A stretch of DNA of 48,913 bases from Pseudomonadota bacterium (GCA_023391815.1 JAEWAF010000083.1:1-48913), one strand, 5' to 3'; positions 34,602-43,978 are shown, numbered from the stretch's first letter. Numbers and translations are program-made. The notes: generated from the sequence alone by a model not told the origin.

Positions 34602-35951
34602 ATGACTCAAACCACGCTGCCTCGCATCTTGGGATTTCGCGATCTGGTCCTGCTCACTTTGGGATCGGTCATCGGATCGGGAATCTTCATCGTGCCGGCC
34701 AGCGTGATGCACTCGAGCGGCGGGCATTTGGGACCGTCGCTGCTGGTCTGGATCGCCGGCGGTGTGCTTTCGGTGCTCGGTGCGTTGACTTATGCCGAGC
34801 TCGCGGCCATCAAACCCGATGCCGGCGGCATCTATGTCTACATCCGCGATGCCTGCGGCAGCTTCGTCGCATTCCTGTATGGCTGGGCGCTGTTCTTCGT
34901 GATCTCCAGCGCCACGATCGCGACCCTAGCTGTCGCGTTCGCCGGCTATCTCGGTCAGTTCATGCCGCTGTCCGTTTGGGGCAGTCGCGCCGTCGCCGCC
35001 GGAATGGTCGTCGTGCTCGCTGTGGTGAACGTCATCGGCACGCGGCAAAGCGCGAACATGCAGAACTGGACGACGGCGATCAAAGTGGGCGCGATTCTGC
35101 TGATGAGCGCGCTCATGCTGACCAAAGGCGAGGGACTGTCGGAAGTCCATTTGTTCACTTCGGCCAGCGAATCTTCTCCGCTGTTGGGCATGGGCATGGC
35201 GCTGATCGGTGTGATGTGGGCCTATGAAGGCTGGCACTGCATCACCTACTCGGCGGGCGAAGCGATCGATCCACAACGCACGGTCGGCAGAGCGATCGTC
35301 ATCGGGACGGCGGCGCTCATCGCAATCTATCTGCTGGCGAACGTCGCTTACGTCGCCGCGCTCGGGCCGGACCGGAGCGCTCAGTCCGAGCGCATTGCCG
35401 CCGAAGCCATCGAGGCCATGCTGGGACCCCGCGCGGGTCAGCTGATTGCGTTGGTGATCCTCGTTTCGATTTTCAGCGCAGCGAATGCCACGGTTCTGAC
35501 GGGGACGCGGGTGTACTTCGCGATGGCCCGCGATGGCATTTTTTTCGAGCGCATGGGCGAAGTTCATCCTCGATGGAAGACGCCGGCGTTCGCGGTGATC
35601 GTGAGCAGCGCTTGGGCGGCGGTCATGGCGGCGTGCGGTGGCTTTGAAGAGTTGCTGACGTACGTCGTGTTCGCTGGCTGGATCTTCTATGCCCTGGGCG
35701 CCGCGAGCGTGTTCTATTACCGCCGCCTCGGCACGCATGGCACACCGGTGTTTCAAACACCCGGCTATCCATTTACGCCGATCGTGTTCGTGCTCGCCGC
35801 CACGGTGCTCGTGTTGAACACCATCATTCTGGAGCCGAAGCGTGCATTGGTGGGCGCGGGCTTGATCCTGCTCGGCGCGCCGGCGTACTGGTTCTGGCGC
35901 AGGAAGCGCGGTGTCGTTCCACAAGAAAATCCAGGTCGAGTGTACCCGTGA
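34602..35951 (+). CDS. APC-family amino-acid permease
   Basis: The protein has 449 residues with about 12 membrane helices. The first helix carries the family motif LTLGSVIGSGIFIVPA (17-32), and the next segments have GGVLSVLGALTYAELAAIKPDAGG and YVYIRDACGSFVAFLYGW, the standard wording of APC transporters. MWAYEGWHCITYSAGEAIDPQRT is the conserved loop between helices 6 and 7. It moves an amino acid across the inner membrane, by proton symport or exchange. It lies between dgcN and an exported serine hydrolase, whose GTG start overlaps its stop. It may therefore take up the amino acid released in the periplasm, with D-glutamate or another D-residue the natural guess from dgcN. Confidence 0.9.
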   Translation: MTQTTLPRILGFRDLVLLTLGSVIGSGIFIVPASVMHSSGGHLGPSLLVWIAGGVLSVLGALTYAELAAIKPDAGGIYVYIRDACGSFVAFLYGWALFFVISSATIATLAVAFAGYLGQFMPLSVWGSRAVAAGMVVVLAVVNVIGTRQSANMQNWTTAIKVGAILLMSALMLTKGEGLSEVHLFTSASESSPLLGMGMALIGVMWAYEGWHCITYSAGEAIDPQRTVGRAIVIGTAALIAIYLLANVAYVAALGPDRSAQSERIAAEAIEAMLGPRAGQLIALVILVSIFSAANATVLTGTRVYFAMARDGIFFERMGEVHPRWKTPAFAVIVSSAWAAVMAACGGFEELLTYVVFAGWIFYALGAASVFYYRRLGTHGTPVFQTPGYPFTPIVFVLAATVLVLNTIILEPKRALVGAGLILLGAPAYWFWRRKRGVVPQENPGRVYP

Positions 35952-37660
35952 AGAATCGCACACTGCCAACGTTGGTTGCCGCTGCTTTGTTTTCGGCAGG
36001 CGGGGCCTCGGCTTCGTCCGATGGGCTCAGCCTGAATCAGCGAGAGCAGATCGACGCTCTATTCGCGCAGTACGTGGATCCGGCGAGACCGGGCTGCGCT
36101 GTCGGCGTCATGCGCAACGGTCAGTTGGCGCACGCCAAGGGATATGGGCTCGCGGATGTTGAACGAGGTGTGCCGATCACGCCAACGACGGTGTTTGATA
36201 TCGGTTCGACGTCGAAGCAGTTTGCGGCAGCGTCCGTGATCCTGCTGGAGATCGATGGCAAGCTTTCGCTCTCCGACGACGTACGCAAGTACGTGCCGGA
36301 GCTGCCGGATTACGGCAAGCCGATCACGATCGATCATTTGCTCAGACACACCAGCGGGCTGCGTGACTACACCGCGTTGTTGTCACTTTCGGGCCTGGAA
36401 GTCGAACAGGTGACGACGGACGAGCAGGCGCTCGCCAGCATCGCGCGTCAACGTCATCTCAACTTTCCGACCGGTTCGCGCTATGAGTACTCGAACAGCG
36501 GGTTCTTTCTGTTGTCCGTCATCGTCGAGCGCGTGAGTGGCAAGCCGCTCAGCGAGTTCGCGCGCGAGCGAATCTTTCAGCCGCTCGGCATGAGCACGGC
36601 GCGCTTTCGTGACAAACATGCGGAGGTGATTGCGGAGCGCGCGCTGGGCTATGGCGTCGATGGTGAAGCGCCGGAGGGAACCGTTCGTTTCAAGAATTCG
36701 ATGTCCAATTGGGAGCAGACGGGCGATGGCGGGCTGCACCTGTCCGTGGCAGACATGTTCAAATGGGATGAGAACTTCTATCAGCCTCGCGTCGGCGGCC
36801 GCGCGCTCATCGAACGGCTGACTCAGCCTGGCACTTTGGATAATGGCGAGAAGATCGGGTACGCGCGCGGCTTGTTCGTCGATGAGTATCGCGGCGTACC
36901 TCGCGTGCATCACGCGGGGAATTGGGTCGGGTACAACGCGATGCTGGCGCGATTCCCGCAGCAGCACACATCGGTCGCCATTCTCTGCAACTTCGAAGGC
37001 GCGGAGGCGTCGCAGTTGTCGGAGAAGGTCGCTGACGTCGTGCTAGCGGACGTTCTGAAAGCGCCCGCAGGCGCGGGGCAGGTTGCTACGGGCAAGAAGG
37101 CGGCGGGCAAAGCGGTGCCGAATTCACAGTTGCTCGGCAGCTATTTCGTGGCGAAGACCGAAACCATTCTGGAAGTGATCGAGCAGCAGGGCGCGTTGGT
37201 GCTGAAGATCGGCGCCATGCCGCTGCCACTCAACCCCACCGGGCCGGCCAGCTTCGAAGTGTCGGGCTTTCCGGTGAAGGTGGACTTCTCGGTCAAAGGA
37301 AAGCAGCCCGCGCAGGAGCTGCAACTGCGCATCGGCAGCGACGATTCGATGCTCGCGACGCGCTTCGCGCGGTCCGTTCCCGACACCGAACAGCTGCAAA
37401 GTTATAGCGGCACGTTCTACAGCCCGGAGCTGGATGTGACCTGGCCGCTGCTGATCGAAAAAGGGAAGCTCGCGATCCGCGATGAGCACCGCAAGTTCGA
37501 GACCAGGATCCAGCCGCTCGAGCCGGCCATGAAGGATGCGTTCAGCGGAGAGCCCGGGCTGATCCGATTCACGCGCGATGCCGCGGGCAGGATCGACGGG
37601 TTCGATCTGAGCGCGTCGAGGATGCGAGGGATTCGTTTCGAGCTGCGCAAGCCGGACTGA
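35948..37660 (+). CDS. Exported serine hydrolase of the beta-lactamase/D-aminopeptidase fold
   Basis: The protein has 570 residues from GTG 35948, overlapping the permease stop by four bases (GTGA). A signal peptide ends near GGASAS. The catalytic SxxK motif is STSK (S87, K90), the second motif is YSN (Y182-N184), and HHAGNWVGYNAM (about 319-330) lies at the third motif. A C-terminal beta-rich domain (about 395-565) has ELLGSYF-like and YSGTFYSPELDVTWPL strands, as in D-aminopeptidases and related esterases. Candidate activities are D-aminopeptidase, a D-Ala-D-Ala-type carboxypeptidase or esterase. The operon with a DgcN-like protein and a permease favours release of D-amino acids from peptides, which is inference. 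A true beta-lactamase would usually be shorter. Confidence 0.85.
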   Translation: MKNRTLPTLVAAALFSAGGASASSDGLSLNQREQIDALFAQYVDPARPGCAVGVMRNGQLAHAKGYGLADVERGVPITPTTVFDIGSTSKQFAAASVILLEIDGKLSLSDDVRKYVPELPDYGKPITIDHLLRHTSGLRDYTALLSLSGLEVEQVTTDEQALASIARQRHLNFPTGSRYEYSNSGFFLLSVIVERVSGKPLSEFARERIFQPLGMSTARFRDKHAEVIAERALGYGVDGEAPEGTVRFKNSMSNWEQTGDGGLHLSVADMFKWDENFYQPRVGGRALIERLTQPGTLDNGEKIGYARGLFVDEYRGVPRVHHAGNWVGYNAMLARFPQQHTSVAILCNFEGAEASQLSEKVADVVLADVLKAPAGAGQVATGKKAAGKAVPNSQLLGSYFVAKTETILEVIEQQGALVLKIGAMPLPLNPTGPASFEVSGFPVKVDFSVKGKQPAQELQLRIGSDDSMLATRFARSVPDTEQLQSYSGTFYSPELDVTWPLLIEKGKLAIRDEHRKFETRIQPLEPAMKDAFSGEPGLIRFTRDAAGRIDGFDLSASRMRGIRFELRKPD

Positions 37661-37744
37661 GCCAGCGGACCTTCACGATTTCTCGCCATGGCTGCCTGCG
37701 AGCGCAACAGCCATGGACGGGCCTTCACGAGCTTCTACAAGACC

Positions 37745-40423
37745 ATGCAAAAGAAACCAAACAAGGGTTGGCGCCTGGCCGGTGCAAAAGAACCAAACAA
37801 TAGTTTGCGCCTGGCCGGTGCAAAAGAACCAAACAATAGTTTGCGCTTGGCCGGTGCAAAAGAACAAAGCAACGGTTTGCGTCTGGCCGATGAAAAAGAA
37901 CCAAACAAGGGTTTGAGTCTGGCCGGTCCAGAGGGACCCAACGATGGTTTGGGCCTGGCCGATGTCACTCGCAACCAGTCGTGCTGGAACTTGCAGGACG
38001 TCGCTCGAATTCGCGACCGTGGAGTCCGGCGGGCAAGCAAACTCGGTGGCGTCCTTGCGCTTGCCGGGCTGGCGCTCGCTGCCGAAGGCGCGCTCGCCTC
38101 GCAGGCACAGATTCGCACCACGTCCTACGGCGTCCCGCACGTGCTGGCGGACGATTTCGAGGGTGCGGGTTTCGGGTTGGGCTATGCCTTCGCGCAAACA
38201 GGGATCTGCGATATCGCCGCGCGTTGGGTAACGGTGAACGCCATGCGATCCCGATATTTCGGTCCCGACGAGCCCAGCACGGACGCTTACCCGTCGGGGC
38301 CGGAACCCTTCACCAATGTCCAGAGCGATTTTTTCTGGAAGAGCGTGCTGGATCGCGACCTCGTCGGCAAGGAGCTGCGTTCGCCCGCGCCGCTCGGGCC
38401 GACCGACGAAGTTCGTGAGCTCGTGCGTGGTTACGCCGCCGGCTACAACCACTATCTGGCGGAAACCGGCGTGAACAATATTCCCGACGCGCGTTGTCGT
38501 GGCGCCGAGTGGGTACACCCGATTACCGAGCAGGATGTGTATCTTCGAGCGTTGCACTGGAGCTCATTCCTCAGCTCCGTGGCGCTCGCGCAGGATTATG
38601 TGAGAGCTGCGCCTCCGACTGCCAAAACGAAAAAGAAAGGAACGCAGCCCAAGTCGAAACGAAAGGATCTGGAATCGAGCATCACCTCGCAGTCGCAGGG
38701 TCCCGGCAGCAACATGATCGCGTTGGGCAAGGACGCGACCGACAATGGCCGAGGCATGATGTTCGCCAATCCGCACTGGGTCTGGCACGGGCCGGAGCGC
38801 TGGTTCGAAGCGCAGCTCACTGTTCCAGGCAAGTTGAATGTCTACGGTGGCGGCGTGCTCGGTGTGCCGGTGATGCTGTTCGGTCACAACGACAATGTCG
38901 CTTGGAGTCACACGCTGGCGACGCCGCGGCGGTTCACTGTTTATCAATTGAAGTTGGTACCCGGCTCCGTCACTTCATATATCTATGACGGCAAGCCCCG
39001 AGCCATGACCTCGCGCACCGTGACCGTCGATGTCCGAGGCGCCGATGGCAAGCTCGAGAAGCGCAGCCACACGTTCTGGGAAACGCACTATGGCACCGTT
39101 TTGCAAAGTGCCGATTTCGGCTGGACCGGCGACACGGCGTACGCGGTGCGCGATGTGGCGACGAGCTTCCGTTGGCTCAATCAGCAGCTGGCGATGAATC
39201 GAGCGCAATCGGTCGAGCAGCTGGATGAAGCGGGGAGCAGATATCTCGGCATCGGTTGGCTCAATACGATGGCCGCGGACTCGGCGGGCAACACGTACTA
39301 CGCCGATCGCACTGGTGTACCCCATGTGACCAAAGTGCAGATCGAAAAGTGCGTGAACTCGGATGTCGGCCGCAAGATGCTGGAGCATCGTCAATTCGTG
39401 CTCGACGGCTCGCGGTCCGAATGCGAGTGGGGCAGCGACGCCGATTCGATCGTGCCGGGCACGTACGGCGTCGCGGCGCTGCCGACGCTAAAGCGCACCG
39501 ACTACGTTACAAATTCCAACGACAGCTACTGGACCAACAATCCTCACCAGCTCCTCGAGGGATATCCGCTCATCATCGGCGACGAGCGCACCCCGCGGTC
39601 GCTGCGGACTCGTAGCGGTTTGCTGAAGATCGAGCGCCGGCTCAACGGCACGGACGGCTATCCGGGCAAACGGTTCACGCTCGATCAGCTCGAAGCGATC
39701 ACGATGGACAATCGCGTCTTGTCCGCCGAGTTGTGGCGCGACCCGGTGGTGTCACTGTGTCGAAAGTTGCCGGCGAGGAATGGATTGCCGACCGCTTGCG
39801 AGGTGCTCGCGGCTTGGGATCTGACGGAGAACCTCGATAGTCCGGGCGCGGTGCTGTGGCGTCGGTTCTTCGAGAATCTCGATTACAAGGCGCGGAATGA
39901 AGTGTTTGCGGTCCCCTTCAATCCGGCCGATCCCATCAACACTCCGAGCGGCTTGAACGTCGATGATCCGCGCGTCGCGAAGGCGCTCGACGCGGCGATC
40001 TCGGACCTGCTCGATTCCAACGTGCCGCTCGACGCGAAGTACCGCGATTATCAGTACGACACGCGCGGTGACGTTCGCATCCCGATGCACGGCGGCCTGG
40101 CCGACGCGGGCCAATACAACTTCATGCACAACAAGGCGGGTTGGGTGCCGGGCAAAGGCTGGCCCGACATGTACCTGGGCTCGACGTTGATCATGTGGAC
40201 CGAGTTCACCGAGCAGGGGCCGAGAGGTCGCTCGATCATGACGTACTCGCAATCCGACAACCCGGATTCGCCGTACTACCTGGATCAGGTCAAGCTGTTC
40301 TCGGAGAAGAAGTCCAAGCCGATGCTGTTCAGCGAGCAGGACATCCTCGCCGATCCGAATCTCAAGATTACGCGGGTGTGCGCGCCCGCCGGCAGCTTCG
40401 AGTGCTCGCGATTCACACGCTGA
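37745..40423 (+). CDS. Penicillin-acylase family Ntn hydrolase with repeat-encoded N-terminus
   Basis: The frame gives 892 residues from ATG 37745. An earlier in-frame ATG at 37688 and a TTG at 37991 are also possible, and none has a good ribosome site. Residues 1-73 come from six tandem repeats (LAGAKEPNNSLR-like), which no acylase needs. A normal export signal follows (RRASKLGGVLALAGLALAAEGALAS). The mature part begins IRTTSYGVPHVLADDFEGAGFGLGYAFAQ, the usual alpha-chain start. The self-cleavage site is GPG-SNMIALG (Ser322), which becomes the N-terminal nucleophile of the beta chain. FANPHWVWHGPERWFEAQL, LFGHNDNVAWSHT and GDVRIPMHGGLADAGQYNFM match acylases of the aculeacin, acyl-homoserine-lactone and long-chain group. 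It may cleave a fatty-acyl or aminoacyl amide outside the cytoplasm. It begins 84 bases after the serine hydrolase. Confidence 0.85.
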   Translation: MQKKPNKGWRLAGAKEPNNSLRLAGAKEPNNSLRLAGAKEQSNGLRLADEKEPNKGLSLAGPEGPNDGLGLADVTRNQSCWNLQDVARIRDRGVRRASKLGGVLALAGLALAAEGALASQAQIRTTSYGVPHVLADDFEGAGFGLGYAFAQTGICDIAARWVTVNAMRSRYFGPDEPSTDAYPSGPEPFTNVQSDFFWKSVLDRDLVGKELRSPAPLGPTDEVRELVRGYAAGYNHYLAETGVNNIPDARCRGAEWVHPITEQDVYLRALHWSSFLSSVALAQDYVRAAPPTAKTKKKGTQPKSKRKDLESSITSQSQGPGSNMIALGKDATDNGRGMMFANPHWVWHGPERWFEAQLTVPGKLNVYGGGVLGVPVMLFGHNDNVAWSHTLATPRRFTVYQLKLVPGSVTSYIYDGKPRAMTSRTVTVDVRGADGKLEKRSHTFWETHYGTVLQSADFGWTGDTAYAVRDVATSFRWLNQQLAMNRAQSVEQLDEAGSRYLGIGWLNTMAADSAGNTYYADRTGVPHVTKVQIEKCVNSDVGRKMLEHRQFVLDGSRSECEWGSDADSIVPGTYGVAALPTLKRTDYVTNSNDSYWTNNPHQLLEGYPLIIGDERTPRSLRTRSGLLKIERRLNGTDGYPGKRFTLDQLEAITMDNRVLSAELWRDPVVSLCRKLPARNGLPTACEVLAAWDLTENLDSPGAVLWRRFFENLDYKARNEVFAVPFNPADPINTPSGLNVDDPRVAKALDAAISDLLDSNVPLDAKYRDYQYDTRGDVRIPMHGGLADAGQYNFMHNKAGWVPGKGWPDMYLGSTLIMWTEFTEQGPRGRSIMTYSQSDNPDSPYYLDQVKLFSEKKSKPMLFSEQDILADPNLKITRVCAPAGSFECSRFTR
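37746..37962 (+). repeat. Six tandem units of 36-37 bases (minisatellite with hairpin potential)
   Basis: Unit 1 spans 37746-37782 (37 bases) and units 2 to 6 are 36 bases each, starting at 37783, 37819, 37855, 37891 and 37927. Units 2 and 3 differ by one base, while units 5 and 6 have drifted. Where intact, the junction TTTGCGCC-TGGCC-GGTGCAAA can pair as an eight-base stem, so the RNA would form a row of hairpins. The extra A in unit 1 puts the ATG at 37745 in frame with the later units. No spacers separate the units. Confidence 0.9.
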
Positions 40424-40511
40424 TGGCTCATGGGCTCGGCGGGCCGACTCTAATACTTAAGGACGATCAATGACCTGAGCCAGTTCGAGGGTGCATTCCG
40501 CTTCAGGCCGT

Positions 40512-41789
40512 ATGGAGCCCGTGAATGCACCGCCAAGCCGTCCCCGCACGGCCTTGTTCCGACAGGAAGCTGTCGATGCTCGCCGGTTGTCGCTGATCGG
40601 CGAGTCGCTGGAAGCGCACCCTGTTTCGTATCCCCGCCTGACCGCGGCTTCGGTCGCCATCGTCCTCGCTCTCATTCTGTTTGCTTGCTTCGGTGAGCTC
40701 GCCCGCAAGGCGCAGGTGCACGGCTACCTCGCGCCGAGCGCCGGTCTCATCAAAGTGTATGCGCCACATCCGGGCACGCTGATCGAGCGACGGGTCGCCG
40801 AAGGCCAGAGCGTTCGTCGCGGCGATGAGCTGTTCGTGGTATCCCCCGAAGGCGCGTCGACGCAGATTGCCGAGACGCAGGCGACCGCGATCGCTCAGCT
40901 CGAGCAGCGCTTGAAGAATCTGGAAGCGGAGCGGGCCGATCAACAGCAGCTCGCGACCGTTCAGGCCGGTGCGCTACGCGATTCGATCGCGAGCCAGGAG
41001 CGCGAGTTGCAGGAGCTCGACGACTCGCTCGCCTTGCAGAGGCAGCGCACCGCCAGCGCCGAACGTATCGCGCGTCGTCACGCTGAGCTGCTCGAACAGC
41101 ACTTCGTTTCCCAGATCGACGCGGATCAAAAGAACGTCGACATGCTCGAACAGCAGTCGCGGCTGGTGGACCTGCGTCGTGCCCGCACCCAGCTCGAGCG
41201 CGAGATCAAACAACATCGCCAGGAGCTGGCATCCACCGAGATCGGCGCGCGTCAGCGTCTGTCGGAGATCGAGCGTGAGACGCTGGCGCTGGCTCAGGAG
41301 CGCGCCGAGTATCAATCGCGACGCTCGATCGTGATCACTGCGCCTGCCGATGGCACCGTCACCGCAATCTCCGGCGAGATCGGCCAGACCGTGACGGATC
41401 GCACCTCGCTGCTCGCCATCCTGCCGAAGGATGCGGAGCTGCAAGCGAAGCTGCTCGTGCCCAGCAGCTCCATCGGCTTCATCGAGATCGGCGATCAGGT
41501 GTGGATGCGCTACCAGGCGTTCCCGTATCAGCGCTTCGGCAGCTTCAACGGCGAGGTCGTGGAGATCGCGCGAACGTTGATGGCAGCGGAGGATCTGGAT
41601 CTGCCGGTGGAATCCAAGCAGCCGTTCTACCGCGTGACAGTTCGACTGGCCTCGCAGCAGGTCGAAACCGGCGCGATGAACTTCCCGCTGCAAGCTGGCA
41701 TGCAACTCGACGCGGACCTGTCCCTGGAGCGCCGCCGCCTGATCGAGTGGGCGATCGAGCCGCTGCAATCCGTGACCAAGCGGATGTGA
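40512..41789 (+). CDS. HlyD-family periplasmic adaptor of the peptide exporter
   Basis: The protein has 425 residues from ATG 40512, which has AGG six bases upstream. An in-frame GTG at 40491 abuts a GAGG and is less likely. It opens with LFRQEAVDARRLSLIGESLEAHP, as in adaptors that pair with bacteriocin exporters, followed by one membrane helix (about 52-70, VAIVLALILFACFGELA). A biotinyl-lipoyl half-motif (VYAPHPGTLIERRVAEGQSVRRGDELFVV), long coiled-coil helices (about 120-270) and the second half (IVITAPADGTVTAI) follow. A beta-barrel end (LLVPSSSIGFIEIGDQVWMRY) closes it. It links the inner-membrane ABC transporter to an outer-membrane channel, probably a TolC-type protein encoded elsewhere. 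The exporter gene starts 12 bases downstream. Confidence 0.92.
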   Translation: MEPVNAPPSRPRTALFRQEAVDARRLSLIGESLEAHPVSYPRLTAASVAIVLALILFACFGELARKAQVHGYLAPSAGLIKVYAPHPGTLIERRVAEGQSVRRGDELFVVSPEGASTQIAETQATAIAQLEQRLKNLEAERADQQQLATVQAGALRDSIASQERELQELDDSLALQRQRTASAERIARRHAELLEQHFVSQIDADQKNVDMLEQQSRLVDLRRARTQLEREIKQHRQELASTEIGARQRLSEIERETLALAQERAEYQSRRSIVITAPADGTVTAISGEIGQTVTDRTSLLAILPKDAELQAKLLVPSSSIGFIEIGDQVWMRYQAFPYQRFGSFNGEVVEIARTLMAAEDLDLPVESKQPFYRVTVRLASQQVETGAMNFPLQAGMQLDADLSLERRRLIEWAIEPLQSVTKRM

Positions 41790-41800
41790 GGCGAGGGGCC

Positions 41801-43972
41801 ATGCAGCTCAACTTCTCTGGAAAACAACGCACGCCGGTCGTGCTGCAGACGGAAGCTGCCGAATGCGGCTTGGCTTGTCTGGCGATGGTCGCCGCGTATC
41901 ACGGCCACGATATCGACCTCGCGGCCCTGCGTCGCCGTCACTCGCTCTCCATGCAGGGGGCGACTCTTGCTCACATCATGCAAGTGGCGACTCATCTACA
42001 GCTCGGTTCCCGGCCGATGAAAGTAGAGCTCGAAGCGTTGCCGAGAGTCGCCATGCCGGCGATCCTGCATTGGAACTTGAATCATTTCGTCGTGCTCGCG
42101 GGCATGCGCGGCGGCCGCGCCGTCATTCACGATCCGGCGAGTGGCGAACGGTTGCTGACGCTCGCCGAGATGTCGCCACACTACACCGGCGTTTGTCTGG
42201 AACTGTCGCGGTTGGAAGAATTTCAGCCGCAACGGGATCGCCAGCAAGTCTCCGTGCTCCAGCTGCTGGGCAAGCTGCGCGGCATGAAGGGCACGCTCGG
42301 TCAGATCTTTTGCATGGCGCTCGCGCTCGAAGCGCTCACGATCGTGGCCCCTTTCTTCACGCAGCTGGTGGTGGACAACGCCCTCGTCACCGCGGATCGA
42401 AATCTCATCACCGTGCTCGGCATCGGCTTTCTGATGGTGGCGCTGGTACAGGTCGGTGTCACGGCCGCGCGGTCCTGGGTGCTGATGGTGCTGGGCATGC
42501 GTTTGAGCGCGCAGATGATCACCAATCTGTTCGCGCATCTCCTGCGATTGCCGATGTCGTTCTTCGAGAAGCGTCACCTCGGCGATCTGTCTTCTCGCTT
42601 CGAATCGCTCAATGTGATTCAGCGCACGCTCACTACCAGCTTCGTCGAAGCGCTGGTCGATGGTTTGATGGCACTCATCACGCTCGGCGTGATGTTCGCC
42701 TACAGCGGCACGCTCACTGCCATCGTGTGCGTCGCCGCTGTCCTTTACGCACTGTTGCGCGCGGCGCTGTATCGTCCGTTGTTCTACGCGCAGCAGGAAC
42801 AGATCGCGCATGCCGCCAATCAGCAGAGCAGCTTCCTCGAAACCATCCGGGGCATTCAGAGCGTCAAGCTGTTCAATCGCCAGGCGCACCGGCGCACCAT
42901 GCATGAGAATCTGCTGGTCCGGAATTTCAACGCCGAAATCCGTACCGAGCGGCTCGACATCCTGTATCGCGGCCTGAATGGCGTGCTGTTCGGCGTCGAG
43001 AACATCGCGGTCATCTGGATTGCCGCCTTGCTGGTGCTGGATTCGAAGTTCACGATCGGCATGCTGTTCGCCTTCGTGTCGTTCAAGACCACTTTTGTCA
43101 CTCGCATCGGCGCGTTCACGGACAAGGTCATCGAGCTGCGGATGCTGGGGCTGCACGCCGAGCGCGTGGCGGACATCGCGCTTGCCGAGCCGGAGCCTGC
43201 TGCCACGACCGAAGTCGCGTCGACGCTGCCTACTGATATCGAGTTCCGCAATGTTTCGTTTCGCTACTCGAACTTCAGTCCGCCGGTACTTCACAACCTG
43301 AGCTTCCGGATCGCCGCCGGTGAATCGGTCGCCCTGGTCGGCCCGTCGGGCTGCGGCAAATCGACCGTGCTCAAGCTGATTCTGGGCCTGGTCACTCCCA
43401 CCGAAGGCGAAGTCCTGATCGGCGGCGTGAACCTCGCCCATCTGGCGCCCGCGCATCTCGATCTGATCGGCGCGGTGATGCAGGAAGACAAGCTGTTCGC
43501 CGGCTCCATCGCCGATAACATTTGTTTCTTCGATGCCAACGCCGATCAGGCTCGCATCGAGGAGTGCGCGCGGCTCGCCGTGATTCACGACGACATCCTG
43601 TCCATGCCGATGGGCTACAACACGCTGATCGGCGACATGGGCGACGCGCTCTCCGGCGGACAGAAGCAGCGCGTGCTGCTGGCTCGTGCGCTGTACAAAC
43701 AACCGAAAATCCTGGCGCTCGACGAGGCTACCAGCCATCTCGACGTCAACTGCGAGCGCGGCGTGAATGAAGCCGTGCAGTCGCTGGCCCTGACCCGAAT
43801 CATCATTGCGCATCGTCCGGAAACCATCGCCATGGCGGGCCGGATCATCGCACTCCCGAATGTCCCGGAATCGCGAGCAAGGGCCCACTCGCGGCATCGG
43901 ACACGCCTCCCCTCCGAGGGAGAGGGCCTCGCGCAGCAGGCTCGTTCCAATTCAATTCATTCCATTAGGTGA
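41801..43972 (+). CDS. C39-peptidase ABC exporter (double-glycine leader type)
   Basis: The protein has 723 residues from ATG 41801. The N-terminal C39 protease is complete: Q16, C22 in AAECGLACLAM, H95 in NHFVVL and D111 in IHDPASG. Six membrane helices follow (about 160-430). The ATPase has Walker A GPSGCGKST, signature LSGGQKQR, Walker B ILALDEATS and an H-loop in IIAHRP. It cleaves precursors after a GG motif during export, and the next gene, six bases downstream, encodes exactly such a precursor (GG at residues 28-29). After the H-loop, a tail of about 45 residues rich in Arg, Ser and His (ESRARAHSRHRTRLPSEG) does not look like family sequence and may be read-through of former intergenic DNA. 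Confidence 0.95.
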   Translation: MQLNFSGKQRTPVVLQTEAAECGLACLAMVAAYHGHDIDLAALRRRHSLSMQGATLAHIMQVATHLQLGSRPMKVELEALPRVAMPAILHWNLNHFVVLAGMRGGRAVIHDPASGERLLTLAEMSPHYTGVCLELSRLEEFQPQRDRQQVSVLQLLGKLRGMKGTLGQIFCMALALEALTIVAPFFTQLVVDNALVTADRNLITVLGIGFLMVALVQVGVTAARSWVLMVLGMRLSAQMITNLFAHLLRLPMSFFEKRHLGDLSSRFESLNVIQRTLTTSFVEALVDGLMALITLGVMFAYSGTLTAIVCVAAVLYALLRAALYRPLFYAQQEQIAHAANQQSSFLETIRGIQSVKLFNRQAHRRTMHENLLVRNFNAEIRTERLDILYRGLNGVLFGVENIAVIWIAALLVLDSKFTIGMLFAFVSFKTTFVTRIGAFTDKVIELRMLGLHAERVADIALAEPEPAATTEVASTLPTDIEFRNVSFRYSNFSPPVLHNLSFRIAAGESVALVGPSGCGKSTVLKLILGLVTPTEGEVLIGGVNLAHLAPAHLDLIGAVMQEDKLFAGSIADNICFFDANADQARIEECARLAVIHDDILSMPMGYNTLIGDMGDALSGGQKQRVLLARALYKQPKILALDEATSHLDVNCERGVNEAVQSLALTRIIIAHRPETIAMAGRIIALPNVPESRARAHSRHRTRLPSEGEGLAQQARSNSIHSIR

Positions 43973-43978
43973 TAGACC

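Noticed and set aside
35948..37660. Acquired beta-lactamase resistance gene
   Set aside because: The SxxK fold is present, but the long C-terminal domain and the amino-acid permease operon point to a peptidase or esterase. No mobile element is near.
37746..37962. Possible CRISPR array from regular 36-base repeats
   Set aside because: The units abut without unique spacers and lie in an open frame; no cas genes are near.
37673..38557. Minus-strand frame across the tandem repeats with FFCTGQAQTIVW repeats
   Set aside because: It is the complement of the repeat units, has no ribosome site, and runs antisense into clear acylase sequence.
40424..40474. A 16-codon frame starting ATGGCTCATGGG just after the acylase stop
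   Set aside because: No ribosome site and no leader-like features. It is too short to support as a second peptide precursor.
41996..43897. A 633-codon open frame on the minus strand opposite the ABC exporter
   Set aside because: Rich in Arg, His, Gln and Asp with no fold signature, and it mirrors the codon pattern of the exporter.
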